Source of the DNA: Manis javanica
Taxonomy: Eukaryota > Chordata > Mammalia > Pholidota > Manidae
Assembly (NCBI RefSeq): GCF_040802235.1
Contig: NC_133164.1
Coordinates: forward strand, 116,144,302-116,208,301
DNA: 64,000 nucleotides
Direction of reading: 5' to 3'
The notes under the pieces are model-generated. The model saw only the letters and a program-made list of their open reading frames with translations. It was not told the DNA's origin and did not search any database. The translations under genes were made by a program, and so were the position numbers. This document shows, one piece after another, positions 50,375 through 63,166 of the stretch. The stretch's first letter is position 1. Each line of letters starts with the position of its first letter.

Positions 50375-50720
50375 TCTGTTTAGCAAGCATTTCACTGGCA
50401 CTTAGACCAGGCCAGGCCATCATGGGCCCTGGGGGTGCAATGGTGGTTAGGACGATGGGTGTTTCTGTCACCACTGTTTGCACTGTAGTGAATGGAGCGA
50501 TAAGCAGAATTTCAAACTTAAAGAGTGTTGAAGAAATAGATAATACCTAAAGAACAGAATAAAAGTACACAATAAAACACTTGAAGTACGCAATTCTTAA
50601 ACACTGGAGGTCAGAGGACCTGGCGTCTGGACTAAAATGAGAAGATTACACTGCAGAGGTGGGCAGTGGCCATATCAGGAATGTTTAAGAAGGGCATATT
50701 ACAGAGTTTAGACTTTGTGT
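50375..50720 (-). mobile_element. Probable L2 LINE fragment, antisense
   Basis: AGACCAGGCCAGGCCATCAT, CCCTGGGGGTGCAATGGTGG and TTTGCACTGTAGTGAATGGA loosely follow the antisense L2 3' end (GCCAGGCACTGT...CTGGGGATACAGTGGTG...TTACATTCTAGTGGG). Confidence 0.4.
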
Positions 50721-51699
50721 TGGGGTCCACTCACAAGTTCTAAAATGGGAAAGACATGTTTTATCTTTTACTTCAGCTGAATAATTAATTTTATTTAGTC
50801 AAATGATAGATAATTAATGGTCCAAATCAATAGGAAAGATTTTCATTTTAGAAAGCATATTCTGAGGACATCCTTAGTGTGGGTCTGGAAATAGAGAACC
50901 TAATTAAGAAGCTATTACTATGATCCAAGGAGCAACTAGTTAGTCTTCAAAACTTCCTGATGTGACACACAAAGAGACAACAATCACAGTTACAGGATGG
51001 AAGTTATTTTTAATGAGAAATTATATGGAAGTTACCAAAGTGTTTAGATAAACTGCAGATAGTACAACATGCTCCCAGGTGAAGACAGGTCTTCCCAAAA
51101 CCAAATTTCCTGAAAGGCATGCTGATGTCACCAAAGTAGCATTTCACCATTTTCAAAGGCCCCCAATATATATTTTTCTGACCACTGACCTGCTGTAAAA
51201 ACTGACTGTAAAAAAAAAAACATTATTTGCCATAATTTTACACATACGTACACATATATATGCCAGAACTATCCCAACTAGTTGACCTTTAAGTGGTATT
51301 GCCTTTTGCGATTTGAAGGGAAAAGTATTTACTTTTAAATATTTATAATAGTTCTAACTAAAGGAAGCCCTCTGAAAATTTATCATTTCTGTCTCTTCCT
51401 AAAATACATTAATTATAAATAACTGAGGAAAATAAATAGACTCAATAAAAATAACAAGATGAGATGGAGGTTTCCTTAGAATGATCTTCCACATTATTAA
51501 AAATAAAAGAGAGGAGAAAAGCCAGACAGAGCAAGAGGGAAAAGAGAGAACAAGATTTTTCCAGGCTTTCTGGGTCAGGTATCCCAGTTCTATTTTTGCT
51601 GATTCCATCTGTATTTTCTTTAGTTCTCCACTAAAAATATCACAGAATCTTGGAAAAATGACTGCTTCCAGATCTGGGGCAGAAAATATAAAAGGGATA

Positions 51700-52145
51700 A
51701 GCCTGTATATCAGTCTGGGTCTAATTGAGGGACAGGAACCACACAGTAATTTAAAAGGAGGAAATTTAATATAAAGAATTATTAAGCTACAATAGGAGAG
51801 TAACTATTAAAAAAATGAAATGAGAACTTCAAAGGGTTCTCCAGGGCTCAGTGAAATTATGAGGACAAATATGGAAGGGAGACCCTCTTCCCAAGACAAG
51901 CTTCAGGTCTTGGAAAAGGTGTGGCTGCAGCACCTTGTATTCTGCGCAGAGTTCATGGGGTTGCCTGGGTCCACATTCCTACGCAAACATGAAGAACCCT
52001 CAGGGGCCAAGTGGGCTGGTGGATGGGAAGCAGAGGGAGCTGGGAGGCCACTGCAGGTGTAGGCCTGGAGCACCGAGTGTCACACTGAGAGGGCAGCAAG
52101 ACGTCATCTGGTCTGGGTTGGAATTGCATGGTTACTGAGGGACTG
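51700..52145. other. Unassigned repeat-like block inside CDH19 intron
   Basis: GGGACAGGAACCACACAGTA, GGAGGAAATTTAATATAAAG and a GC-richer tail resemble phrases from mammalian dispersed repeats, but I cannot name a family. Open frames here have no recognisable motifs. Confidence 0.3.
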
Positions 52146-54189
52146 TGTATTTGGGAAGTTTGAGATTGTACTTGTAGGTGCGCAAAATATCCCGTGTATC
52201 TCCACACCTCCAGTCAACTGTGCATCATGAGAAAGGGAAAAACAAAAAGGCCACACACTTAGAACTAGAAAAGCCCTTTTTCTCCTGCAATGATCATTCA
52301 GCGCCCTCTATTGACAAGGCTCAACCTCACATTTACAGTAAGAGAAATGCTCCCATGGGGAACAATCCATTATCCCAGTATCAGCACGGGCACTTTTTAG
52401 GCAGGTACAGGATGAGCGTGCAGCGAGGAAGCAATAAAGTGGTAGGTGGCAGGACCTAGAACACACTGCTGCCCCAAAATCAATGAAAGCAATCAAAGAC
52501 TACTAGGCCGTGTCTAAAACTGATACGAATGTCTGAAAACTGATTTTTCTTTACCTTCTTCATTGATTTATAATTCTTTTTGTGCTGCTGATTGCTTACA
52601 TTCCTTTGTTTTTGTGCGTATGTGTGTGTGCATATGAATGTGCACATTTGTGCATTTCAAAAATATTGCAGTGTTGTGTTTTTGTGCATCAAAAAATCCT
52701 GCTCTTTCTTAACAGCACTTTGGAAAATTCTCAAGAGTGGTGTGGAGGAGAGCACGCACTTCACACTGGAATTCCGCATCCAAATACAAATTCGCACCTG
52801 GTCTATCGTCCTTGGCACAGAGTCTCTTCTCAGAATTTGCTCTTAAGAAATTTTATATTTCTTACCTCAACATTTTCTAAATAACATCTTCTCTACATTT
52901 TATTCTTCTCCATCCCTCTTCTCAGCAATTTACTTTGGGGGACCTCAGGCTGAAGGTACACCATAGAAGGCTACTCCTTTGTGGATTTTTTTTCCCATTA
53001 TGCAGCTGAGAGGTGAGATTTCCTCTTCTCTGCTTTCACCACCCAAATTTCCCGTTTACATTATGCTGTTTCTGGGTCTTCTCTTGGCTTAGTCAAGAAT
53101 TAAACTACATGATACGTATAGTTCCTAACATGTTTTGATGTATTTCCTAACATGTAGCCACTTCCATATTTTATGGACTATTTATTCTTTCAACAGAGTA
53201 ATATGCATTTCCTCTGAAAACTTCTAAACAGGATGCTCTTAACAATATTTTGCTTATCAGTACCATTATGACCCTTAATTTTTTAATAAAACTCATTTAT
53301 ATAGGTGTTAAAATAATTATGTTTTCTGCTTAAAAACCATTTCAGTTACACGAGATATGCTTTATTAACTTTAAGCAAATATTTTTTGTGAGCTTACTCC
53401 ATTATTACTTTTTAATGCTCACACATTACTATCTAATTTTTGTGAATGAGTGAGAGATTAACAGCATTTTGGAAAATTCTCAATGACACTTTAAGAGGTG
53501 TATATTCATATTAAGTGCTTTTTTACTTGTACTTGAAGGAAGCCAACCCAGTAATTGGAGCCCCAGTCAGTCGGATTCCACATCTAACATCTGAGGAACC
53601 GCTGTGGAAGCAGTGACAATCCAGAAGCCCTGGCAGCTTCCATGCCCTCATTATTGAAGTGCGGCATAGCTGTGTTTTAGGAAGAAAGTATTTATGGTAA
53701 TGTTCGATATATTGGCAGCACTCAAAACATCCGTCCATTGATTATAATTCATAAATGAGAGTGCATGTAGGGTGAGAAGCAATTAAAGATCCCCTTGGAT
53801 TAGAACAGAGGGACATGATGGGTAACCATGTTATTTATCATTCTTTCAAGTACTTACAGAATTTAGACAGACTTCTGGATTTGAGAGTGACATGTATGAG
53901 ACCCCTAAGAATTAGCTGATGCTTTCTGGACTCCCTTCTTAAGGGCTTAAAGGAAGCTGATTGTGAAATAATGACTGATGTGATTATTCTGATTTTGAGC
54001 AGTGTATATCCAAGACAGGAGATGAGGACCAGTCATATTGACCTTATTTTTATTTTTGCCCTCAAAATCAATTTGCCCTAAAATTAAACATAATTATTTA
54101 TGAGTACAGAGAAAATTCTTGTTCTTCTTTTTTTGGATTATGCAAATAATATAAGGTTAGCTAGTCTTTGTAATTAGCAGGGCATAGTT

Positions 54190-54320
54190 AAAATCAGCAC
54201 CATTCTTGGAGATGGATACAAATTGTAATCTTGGCTCAACTGCTTATAAATTGTATCTGTTGAAAAAGTTACCTCAACTTTCACACACATCTATAAAATT
54301 ATAAAAATCATATTACTCCA
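54190..54320 (+). mobile_element. Possible MIR SINE fragment
   Basis: AATCTTGGCTCAACTGCTTA, AAAGTTACCTCAACTTTCAC and ACATCTATAAAATTATAA follow MIR order with many changes. Confidence 0.4.
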
Positions 54321-55839
54321 CAGATTTTCCATACAGCTTTAAACTGTTAGCAGCTCACAAGAGAGCTCTATGCCACTACTTCCAACATCCATTCTTCTTC
54401 CTCAGTAGAGTTTAACTCTTAGTGCATCAAAAATTAGTATTATATATTTGAGTTTCTTTTTGAACAGTTCTACCAATTTGTAAAGATTGGTATTTCATCT
54501 TTTTTATTCTTAGATCTGCTTCAAATTATAAAGACATATTAACTTATATTTAAATAAATAAACCAACCTGCCTTCAATTACTGAATGGGCACCTTGGACA
54601 CTTCTATAAACCTAGGATACACTATGAGAACTTAGTGATATGATTCTTTTCATGCCTTGAACACTCAGTTTCATCATCCTAGAAATTACTTCATCATTGC
54701 TCATAAATTTTTTCCCAATATGCTTTTGAAAAACTTAAATAAAATTTGTATGATGAACAGCCTGGGAGGATGACATAATAATGAAGTAAATCATCCCCAT
54801 TGCATCATTCTTTTCTTCCTCTTCTTTTGAAAGGTATTATTCAGAGTATTACATCATCTTTCTGAAAGGTTTGAAAGAACGGGTACCCTCTTTACTCTCA
54901 TTTTATTTGTCACTGAAAACAGTTGGAAAATTCAAACTTGTTCATTTCACATCAGTAAGGACAGAGGAAGTAGGGATGTATTTAACAAAGGGATGTATTT
55001 CACAGTTTTCAGGGGAATTAGAAGATGAATATCAAAGCAGAAACCAGCACTAGAGACTCAAGATGATGGTACAGTGACCATGTGGGCAAAGTTTCAGACT
55101 ACAAGTCTTCAGATGAAGACAGAAAAGGTGAATTTTCTCAAAATCAAGAATCAGGGAGTGAACAATATGATTCTAAGTATAAAGAAAAAATACAGTAATC
55201 ATCCATTTAGTCATTCAACAGGAAAGATTTCATCACACAGTATTTTGTGATAAGAACCTGGGCTGTTCTGTTTTGTTGAAAATAAATGTGACGGTATTTT
55301 TTTCACCTTTTATAAAAATTTTTACTCCTGTCAAAGAGAAAACCACAGGCCTCAAATGGAATCACTTATGCTAGCCCAAGACACCACACCAGGGCTTAAT
55401 ACCTAACCTAGTTGATTTATTTATCTTGTACATAGAAAACTGCTGAAGCCAGAATGAATACAAATGTAACTGGAAGGAAAGGGATGCAATAGAATTCTTT
55501 TCTTTTTAAACAGATTGACTATTCTATTTGCTGCTCATAAATCTAAAGATTAAATTCATTACCATAATGGAGCAAAGAAGACAGACATTCTTTCTTCAAC
55601 AAAAAGATGAGTTTCACAAGATTTTTTAAGCTTCTGGAAGTATTACATATTGGCAAATATGTATTTGTCATATTTACATTTTATTAACATTTGACCAAGA
55701 AAGCTAAAACATTCGTCTCACTTTGACTCAATTTCAGACAAGTTTCTTCTTGATGAGAGGTTCCTGAATTCCATTTCCTTAGAGTAGTTACACTGGAAAA
55801 CCTTGTAATTATAAATTCGTTACCTGCCTCTTTGTAATG

Positions 55840-56228
55840 TCAGTAAATATCTCAGCCTCTTCCCGTTTACAACCCAAGACAGTCTTTCTCAAGGACCTGG
55901 GAACCATACCTTAAAATGTAATCATCATCGAGAAAGCCTGGGCACCTACCTCCCAGTCTCTGTGAGAGGGTGGGGCCTTAACTACGCTGACAGCCAATCA
56001 GCAAACAGATGATCCAATCGCTCTGAGCGACGTCCCCCGATGTGGCCTCCCGTATTTCTTCCCCAGCTCACCCCAGGGCTTGAAACTCTCCTGCGTTTTG
56101 TTTCAAAAGAAGTAAGTTTCTCCCTCTCCCCGACTGCGGAAGCCTTGACCTCTACTGCAATAATCTTGAATAACATCTTCCTTGTCATTCTTAACAAGCG
56201 TCCAGTGCAAATTTCTTTGCCACTTTTT
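55840..56228 (+). mobile_element. ERV1-like solo LTR in the CDH19 intron
   Basis: The block matches the layout of a common ERV1-type LTR: ACCATACCTTAAAATGTAAT, CACCTACCTCCCAGTCTCTG, GGTGGGGCCTTAACTACGCT, two CCAAT boxes (55994-55998 and 56014-56018), TTTCTCCCTCTCCCCGACTG, GCCTTGACCTCTACTGCAAT and AACATCTTCCTTGTCATTCT. The poly(A) signal region (CAATAATCTTGAATAACA) has decayed. No viral internal region is attached. It is antisense to CDH19. Confidence 0.6.
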
Positions 56229-57064
56229 AATAAAGTTGTTTGTCACTGTCACTTTATTTATATAGCTGTGAATTATTTACAAAACTACATATTTTTAAAG
56301 AGCAAATCTGACCATCTAGTAAATTGTGACACTATTTTTTTTTATTTTGCGTATAGTGAGATTTAAGGCTATTGACACTTTCTCCTTTAAAAGCTATCGC
56401 CTCCCTGCACATCCATGTGAAAAATCTTGTTCTCTTCCTTTCTTCCTGGTCACACCTACTCAGTCTCCTTTATAGGGTTCTCTTCTTTGCCAAATCCCTA
56501 CATATTACTGCTCCCAAAGGCTTTGTCCTTTGTCCTTTCATATTCTCACTTTATATTTTCTTCTTAGGTGACATCATGTACTTTGTTAACTACAAACATT
56601 CTATCCCTAAGTCCAAAATCTCTATTATTAAATTCAGTGTAACCTTTTCTTTTCTGCTTTTAACTGACCTGTAAGCAGCAAATAAAACAGGTAATAACTT
56701 CCTACTCATTTGAACAATTTTATTTGTTTTCGAGGTTACCAGAGTCTCCTGGTTTGCTCCTTAGACATTTAAGGGATCTGACCACACTGCAAGGTTTGAA
56801 ATATCATATATAAAGCTGATAGATTCAAACGTGTATCTCCAGAGAATTATGTAAAACTACTCCATCATTGTTTTGAAAAATAGTGCGCATTTATTCAACT
56901 AGTTATTATTGAGAACTACACTGCATGTTATCAGGAATATCAAAATAAATTCACTCATTGTTTATAAGTATCTTATAATCTAGAAAACATGAAAATCTAG
57001 AGATGACTCATTTGACAAACATGAAAGATCTATTTTCAAACTAGGGAGAGAGAGGCATCAAAGT

Positions 57065-57295
57065 AATGGTTACATGGATGGATTCTGATGCCAGCTCTCG
57101 GGATGAAATATTTCTATCCTTTCTTACATAACAACTTCTCAAGATCTCAGTTTTTTCCCCTGGAAAATGAGGCATGTAACATAATTTCCTCACATATTTT
57201 TTGAGAATTAAATGTGTTGTTTATAATGCCTCCAGGATCATGTCTGGGACATTATAAATATTACATACTCACTTAAAAATGGTTTGATTATTTAT
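57065..57295 (+). mobile_element. MIR SINE
   Basis: GGATTCTGATGCCAGCTCTC, AACTTCTCAAGATCTCAG, CCCTGGAAAATGAGGCATG, GAATTAAATGTGTTGTTTAT and GGATCATGTCTGGGACATTA follow MIR nearly end to end. Confidence 0.6.
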
Positions 57296-57710
57296 GTGAC
57301 ACTTGAGTTCAGTTTTGCAATATAGTTAAAAATTTCAGTAAGAACTGGCAGGAATTTCAGAAAGAAGGATGGATAGGAACAAAACTATAAAGTAGAAAGT
57401 GTAACCTATGTTTTGAAAAATGAGTAGTTCAGAGTGTGAATGAGGAGATGATTTTTTTAAAAGCAAAATAGAAAAAATTGTGACCCCCAAACCCCCAAAT
57501 CAAAGAGAGTATTAAATACCAGGTAGGGAATTTTGCATTTTTATGTGCCTGCACAATGGAAAAACTATTGAAGGTTTTGAGTACTGAAGTCAGAAAACTG
57601 CTGTGGGGAATTCCATCTGTACTGTTCTGCTATTAATTCACCTGTGCCTAATACTCAAAGTCTCATATGATCATGGTGTCACAGTCTGTGAGCAGTGAGT
57701 AGAAAAAACA

Positions 57711-57739
57711 AATACTCACTTTTAAAAAAGGTGAGTATT
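57711..57739. repeat. Perfect 9-bp inverted repeat
   Basis: AATACTCAC (57711-57719) and GTGAGTATT (57731-57739) are exact reverse complements, separated by the 11-nt loop TTTTAAAAAAG. Confidence 0.9.
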
Positions 57740-59232
57740 CCACAATATTATATATACACTGACTTCTGAGTTTTGTCTATTAGCTAGGATTTGTGAACGA
57801 ATGAATGATCTGCTCAGTGGGCCTCTATGCAACACTGAAGGGAGCTATTCCTACCAGGACTGTATATTTCCACCTTTTCACAGGATGCCAAGGTTGAAAA
57901 GGTTATTACAAACATTGTTAATTCCATTGTTACTATAAATAACAATTCCAGTGTGGTAAATAAGAAGAGTTGGGTAGCATCATTTTAGAAGTATTTATCA
58001 CACAGGGTTAGAGTTCGGGCTTTAAGTCTCTTATTGCACAAATTGTGTTGCCCTCCCAAATATGAAATTCTGTTGAGTAAGTAAACTAACATCCAGAACA
58101 TTTGTTGAAATAAGAGTATAGAATATGAAGCAAATTAAACCTCTTTAAAAAAATTTTGGAAATAGGTTGTCTAATTAGTGGGATATTCTGAATACTTCTG
58201 CATTTATATATACTATATAAGATAATAGACCACACTAGTTTTATACTTTATATTTAACATATAAAATTATAGCAACTATAAAATGTAATTATACATATAA
58301 TTATAAAAATGTAGGTCATTTTAAATAGGCAAATATAACATTCATCGATTAGAAAATTATAAGATAAATTATTTCCAAAATTATTTGAATTTCAATGAAG
58401 CTGGTTTACTACACTTAAAGTATCATTAGATTTACATGAATTACTTTAGTGATTTTTTAAAAGATATTTATTATACTTGTTGATAATACCTGTGTCTAGG
58501 TAGTCAAGTGTTTGAACAGTTTGAGAAAATCAGATCTGTTGAATTTTGAAGAATATAATCTACTTATAACACCAAGTTCAAAAAACGTCTAAGCCCAGTT
58601 TCTATAGGAGCCATGGATCCAGTTCATTTGCACTCTGTTTCCACGATTCTTTTTACACTACACTGTATATCCACAGGCTTCTAAATCAGACTTTGGATCG
58701 AGGTGACAGGGTCAGGCGGTGGAGAGTCTCCGAAAGTTTCATAATCGCCTTTCATTTTATCAAATTCCCTGGGTCCTAGCCCATTTGTAATAAGTAGTTT
58801 AAATTTAAAATCATTTGTATACTTATGTATTTGTAAATCCACTTGTATATTAATAATTTATAATTCTAAAAGGATAAATAATTATTTTCAAAAATATTTT
58901 TTGGAAATGCTTATAGGCAAATTTGAGAATTATTTTCAGAATAAGATATTTTCTAGCATAAACATAGTTGAATAAACTTCGTAACACATTTTTAAGAACC
59001 ACTGATTACTTCCAATGTGTTACAGTTGAGTAACTAGTAAGGTATAATTAATTCTTAAAATATGCTTGTTTCTTACCAAAATAGGAAATTAAAAATAAAG
59101 TATAATGTTAGCCACTATTATTTATTGGTAGAAAATTAAAATAACCACTTCTGTAAAATCCTAATTGTTTCCAAATAGTGTCATTGATAAAGTCGACTTA
59201 GAATAATTGATTTCATAGTGTGTATTAGTTGC

Positions 59233-59277
59233 AATTATGACAAAAATTAAAATTTTCAATTAATTACAAATTAAAAT
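59233..59277 (+). repeat. 45-nt direct repeat, copy 1
   Basis: It aligns without gaps to 60739-60783 with three mismatches in 45 positions, including a 27-nt identical run (59251-59277). The copies lie in the two introns on either side of the exon at 60019-60140. Confidence 0.85.
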
Positions 59278-59278
59278 G

Positions 59279-59306
59279 TGTATATATATAAGTATATATA
59301 TATATT
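59279..59306. repeat. TA-rich microsatellite
   Basis: Two TA runs (TATATATATA and TATATATATATA) interrupted by AG, directly after the 45-nt repeat copy 1. Confidence 0.85.
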
Positions 59307-60018
59307 TATCAAGAATGCTGAAAACTAGTTTATAATTTTTTGAAAGGTTCTATGATATTTAATAAGTTTCTACATTCTCAAATGATATCTAAGCAAAATG
59401 TAAAGTTATTATGTACTGAAACTGGAAACATTCAGAGAACAATCTAATTTAAATTCTACATCTTACAAATGAAAAAAGTGAGCTCCACATGAGAAAATGT
59501 GTGAAATAAATTGTGAAGTAATGGTGATATATATCAAAATGAGTAGGCTTTCATAGTCTTTACATATCTAGTAATTCATTTGAAATGGAATTTTATTTCT
59601 GTTAATGTGCCTGACATAGTAGTTAGAAACTATAGAAAAAATTCGAGCTCTTTCCCTTCATGTGTCTATGCTTATTTATCATTTCATAATAAAAAAATTA
59701 AAAATCATTTAAAGTATAACTATTCTATAGAATAACAAAAATGTTCTTTATTGTTCTGATAAAGTGTAAAGGATATACTATTGACTCCCCAGTGTTAGCA
59801 GATGTTTCAAACATTGGAGGAATTTGGAAGTGGAGAACTTGGAAGTTTACATGTTTGTTTTTTTAAGAAATTTAAATTATACAGAACTCACAACATAAAA
59901 CCATGTAATAAATAGAACTTATTTTATCATTTCAAAATGGGAGGATTACATAGCACAAAGTTACTGTATCTAACACCTGGCGATGTTTAGATGTCAGCAA
60001 TTTATTAGGAGTTCTTAC

Positions 60019-60140
60019 CTGACCAGAGCCTGCATTTTCACAAACGTAAGTCTCATAGTATTCAGAGAACTCAGGAGCATGATCATTAATATTAAGAACT
60101 TGCACATACACAGGGACTGAAGAAGTCTGTTGTGTATTGT
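60019..60140 (-). CDS. CDH19: CDH19 internal coding exon: end of EC4 and start of EC5
   Basis: This 122-nt exon of a type II cadherin is bounded by an upstream CAATTTGCAG acceptor and a downstream CAG|GTAAGA donor. It opens with two bases that finish a codon and then reads 40 codons to a codon boundary. The peptide contains SSVPVYVQVLNINDHAPEF, ending in the calcium-binding interdomain linker (NINDHAPEF, the cadherin DxNDNxP linker with His replacing Asn), followed by YYETYVCENAGSGQ, the first strands of EC5. In the family this part of the ectodomain lies outside the cell, where calcium stiffens the repeat chain used in adhesion. The 122-nt length is what I recall for the equivalent exon in other type II cadherins. 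The assignment to cadherin-19 rests on close agreement with the remembered human protein. The next upstream exon is not in the window. Confidence 0.93.
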
Positions 60141-60738
60141 CTGCAAATTGAAATAACAGAATGAAAATAAAGAATGTTAATGCCGTCCTTAGGGAAAAAA
60201 TGGGGTCATGAAAATTATGTTAGAAGCAATATAGTGTATTTTTATTTTACTTGAATTAAAGCCATCTGAGGACAAGATCTTTATATAATTCATATATTTA
60301 TCAACACGGCCTTCAAAAAAATGTTCTCAACACATTTGCCTCAACCAATATTTCTCAAGGGTCTTGTACTGCCATTGACGGCAGGAGATGGTCAGGAAAA
60401 TAGCAAAGTCATTTAGCAAACACAGATGGTCCCTCCAACTACCTAGTGAATTGAGGATGAACTGTTTGACACATGGTGTTGTTAAGTTGTACTTGAAGGC
60501 TAGTAGTTGTTTATCTTGACAACATTCATGTGTTGGGTTGTATCTGTGGAGCTATACAAAAGGGAGAGATTTCTTTCTGGTTGGGCAGTCTTAGCAGATT
60601 TCCTGTAATGCCCATCAAACTCTGGTTTAATGGTTCTCAGTTATAAAACTGTTTTCTCTGTTCCACCATTATGGAAAGCTTTTTAGGGGTTGGGATGAAA
60701 TTTTGTTTGTAATTATTTTCCTCAATGAATAACAGTTT

Positions 60739-60783
60739 AATTATGATAGAAATTATAATTTTCAATTAATTACAAATTAAAAT
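60739..60783 (+). repeat. 45-nt direct repeat, copy 2
   Basis: The counterpart of 59233-59277 at an offset of exactly 1,506 bases, with 42 of 45 positions identical. Confidence 0.85.
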
Positions 60784-63143
60784 TTGCAAGGTGTATTACT
60801 TACAAAAATCCCATGGCCTTTAGGAAATACATAAATCATTAAGAATTATCATTTTGAGACTCTGTTCTGTTACATTCAGGATAAAAATAGATGAATAAAA
60901 CATTAAAATATTTAAAGACATTTCTAGATGTTCATATGTTTTTATGGCTTAAACATATAATACATCACCATAGAACAAATTTTGCTCAAGTAAGTAAAAT
61001 GGAAAAGTATTTCAGGTACAAATAAATTCTAGGAAAATTTAGTAAGAAATACATTTAAAGCTTTTTTTATCTTTTTCCAGAAGAATTTGTTTGAAATTAA
61101 GTTCAAATTAAATGTTTAGCAGGATATTATTAAACATACATATACACTTACAGCTTCATTTTAAAGTAGTTAGCAGTTTTAATCACTTAGCTGGCAAGCT
61201 GATGAATAGCCTGGTGCTTAATTTGGGACGCTTTCCAGGAAGAGACTAAGCACAGCGAAAGTCATTTGCCGGGAAAACAAATGTGGAACTAGAACATCTC
61301 TTTCCTATAATTAGCAAACCTGTTATGTTGCAAACTTTAAGGTTGTTAACACAGCAGCAAGTGTGTTTTATAACAATTTATGTGTTGCTCTTTTTTTTGT
61401 ACTCAGGTAGTTTGTTTATGTTACTATTGAGACTTAAAAAAAGTCAAGCAATTATTTTTTATATTGATGCATGGCAATACCTACAATAAGCATTTACCAA
61501 TACTTGCCCCAAAACTGTTCTAAAATGAGTTTAGGCATGTGGATGTTAAAAGAATTCAAGAAAAAGAAAAAAAAATACATGAAAATTGATTACTCGGTGT
61601 TGTAAAAGTTCTTTCTAACCAGTTTCCCTTAAAATGAAACAAAAATTTTCAAAAGTGTATCTTCAAAGTTGAGCTACATAAGCATTAACTTTGTGAGTTT
61701 CTGAGAAGATTTACCTAATTATATTTTATTTTAGAGTTTCATTCCCCATCCTATAACTTATTAGCTTTATATAAAAATAACGGGAATCTCAAATCTCTCC
61801 ATATCTGGTTTTTTTATTCTATGAAAACTGGTCTTATAGAATGAGGAGGATGCATTGTGTAATTCTTGTATTTAGTACCATTTCTACTTGCTTACTTTTG
61901 ATACAGAGGTTAACATCTAAGTATTAAATTCTATGTTAAATAAATATATTCAGTTTAGATTGTTTGCTCTGCACATTTACATTTTTTCCTTGACTGTATG
62001 CTTGATGTTTTATTTATAAATTGCTTTCATACAGTATTCTATAATTCACCAAATTTTTACTAAGTTGGTATGTTTTTGCTTCAAGTGATCAATTTAAATG
62101 TTGATCTAACTATATATCATGAAACCCTCTCTCTAAAATTACATATGTACTTTACTAAATTTCATGTTTTATTCTATTTATCCCTCTGAATTCACTTTAA
62201 AACCTTATTTACTTGCTTTTCCTCAAGCATTAATTTTTAAAAATGTTACATGTATTTTGTTTTGCTATGTTTAAATATAAAATAATTAGAAGTATGTTCT
62301 GGCTTTATTGTTTCAATAGCAAATTTATTCTAAAAAAAACCCTTGTCTTTCACATACTTCAACATAACAGGACCATATTCTTTAGAAACTGATTAAAAAA
62401 TTTAATCATCTCTTGAACTCTTGAATCACCATAGATTTACCAGCCACACGTGCTTTCATTGACAAATGAGCATAGATGCAGCAACAGCTTCAGAATGAGA
62501 TGAGCACACCCCAGGGCAGAGTCATGATAAGGTTCAAAGAGGACTTTAGCTGACATACTTATGGGGAGCACCAGTCGTTTGACCCCAAGGAAGTAATACG
62601 GAGTGAATTTATTAAAACTCTACATTTGAGTCATGAATTGAAATAACTCTGTAATTAAACTCCAGTGTCTTTTAGGATTAAAAGTAGAAAAATGAAACTT
62701 GGTTAAGATTGTGTGTATATTTAAATCAGAAAGCACTAAGTGAGAAAGTATTATTTTTTGTATTCTCCATGGAAAACAATGTGGCATAGGATTAAAGACA
62801 TTGGTTTTGAAATCAGATATGATACAGGAATCACGCTTGCCTTTTATAGTAAAAACTCTCTATTTAATAAAATAATCCTTCAAATGTAACCAATACTTGC
62901 AACCACGTTGCAAAATAAATACCTCAAAAGACAATTAAGAAATGACAAAGCAGGGATGGACCCTTTTACCTGAATTACAAATGATGCCCTATTTTTATTG
63001 TCAATGTTGTTGCATGTTTATTTTCCCTGACATACGTCTTGTAATATCAATGTAACCCTACTTTTAGGAGTAAAAGTAGTAATAAGCAGTCTTGTAAACC
63101 ATGAATTGAAACAGTTCTGCCTGAAGAGTGTATGTGTACAAAT

Positions 63144-63166
63144 ACACACACACACACACACACACA
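63144..63166. repeat. (CA)n microsatellite
   Basis: An uninterrupted AC run of about 23 nt inside the partial CDH19 intron. Confidence 0.95.

Larger units (their letters stand above)
48085..60018 (-). other. CDH19: CDH19 intron (11,934 bp) before the EC5 middle exon
   Basis: This is the longest complete intron in the window. It contains MIR- and L2-like fossils (about 49.0, 50.1, 50.4-50.7, 54.2 and 57.1 kb), an ERV1-like LTR (about 55.84-56.23 kb), a GC-richer patch at 51.84-52.15 kb that I cannot classify, a 9-bp hairpin (57.71 kb) and a TA-rich microsatellite (59.28 kb). Stretches 52.2-54.1, 54.4-55.8 and 57.8-59.2 kb show only AT-rich DNA with no recognisable gene. I looked for further cadherin exons here and found none; the phases of the flanking exons already fit one another. 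Confidence 0.85.

Noticed and set aside
61740..62230. Possible antisense L1-like stretch in the partial CDH19 intron
   Set aside because: Only one phrase (CTGGTCTTATAGAATGAG) resembles the antisense L1 consensus; the remainder does not follow in order clearly enough to list as an element.
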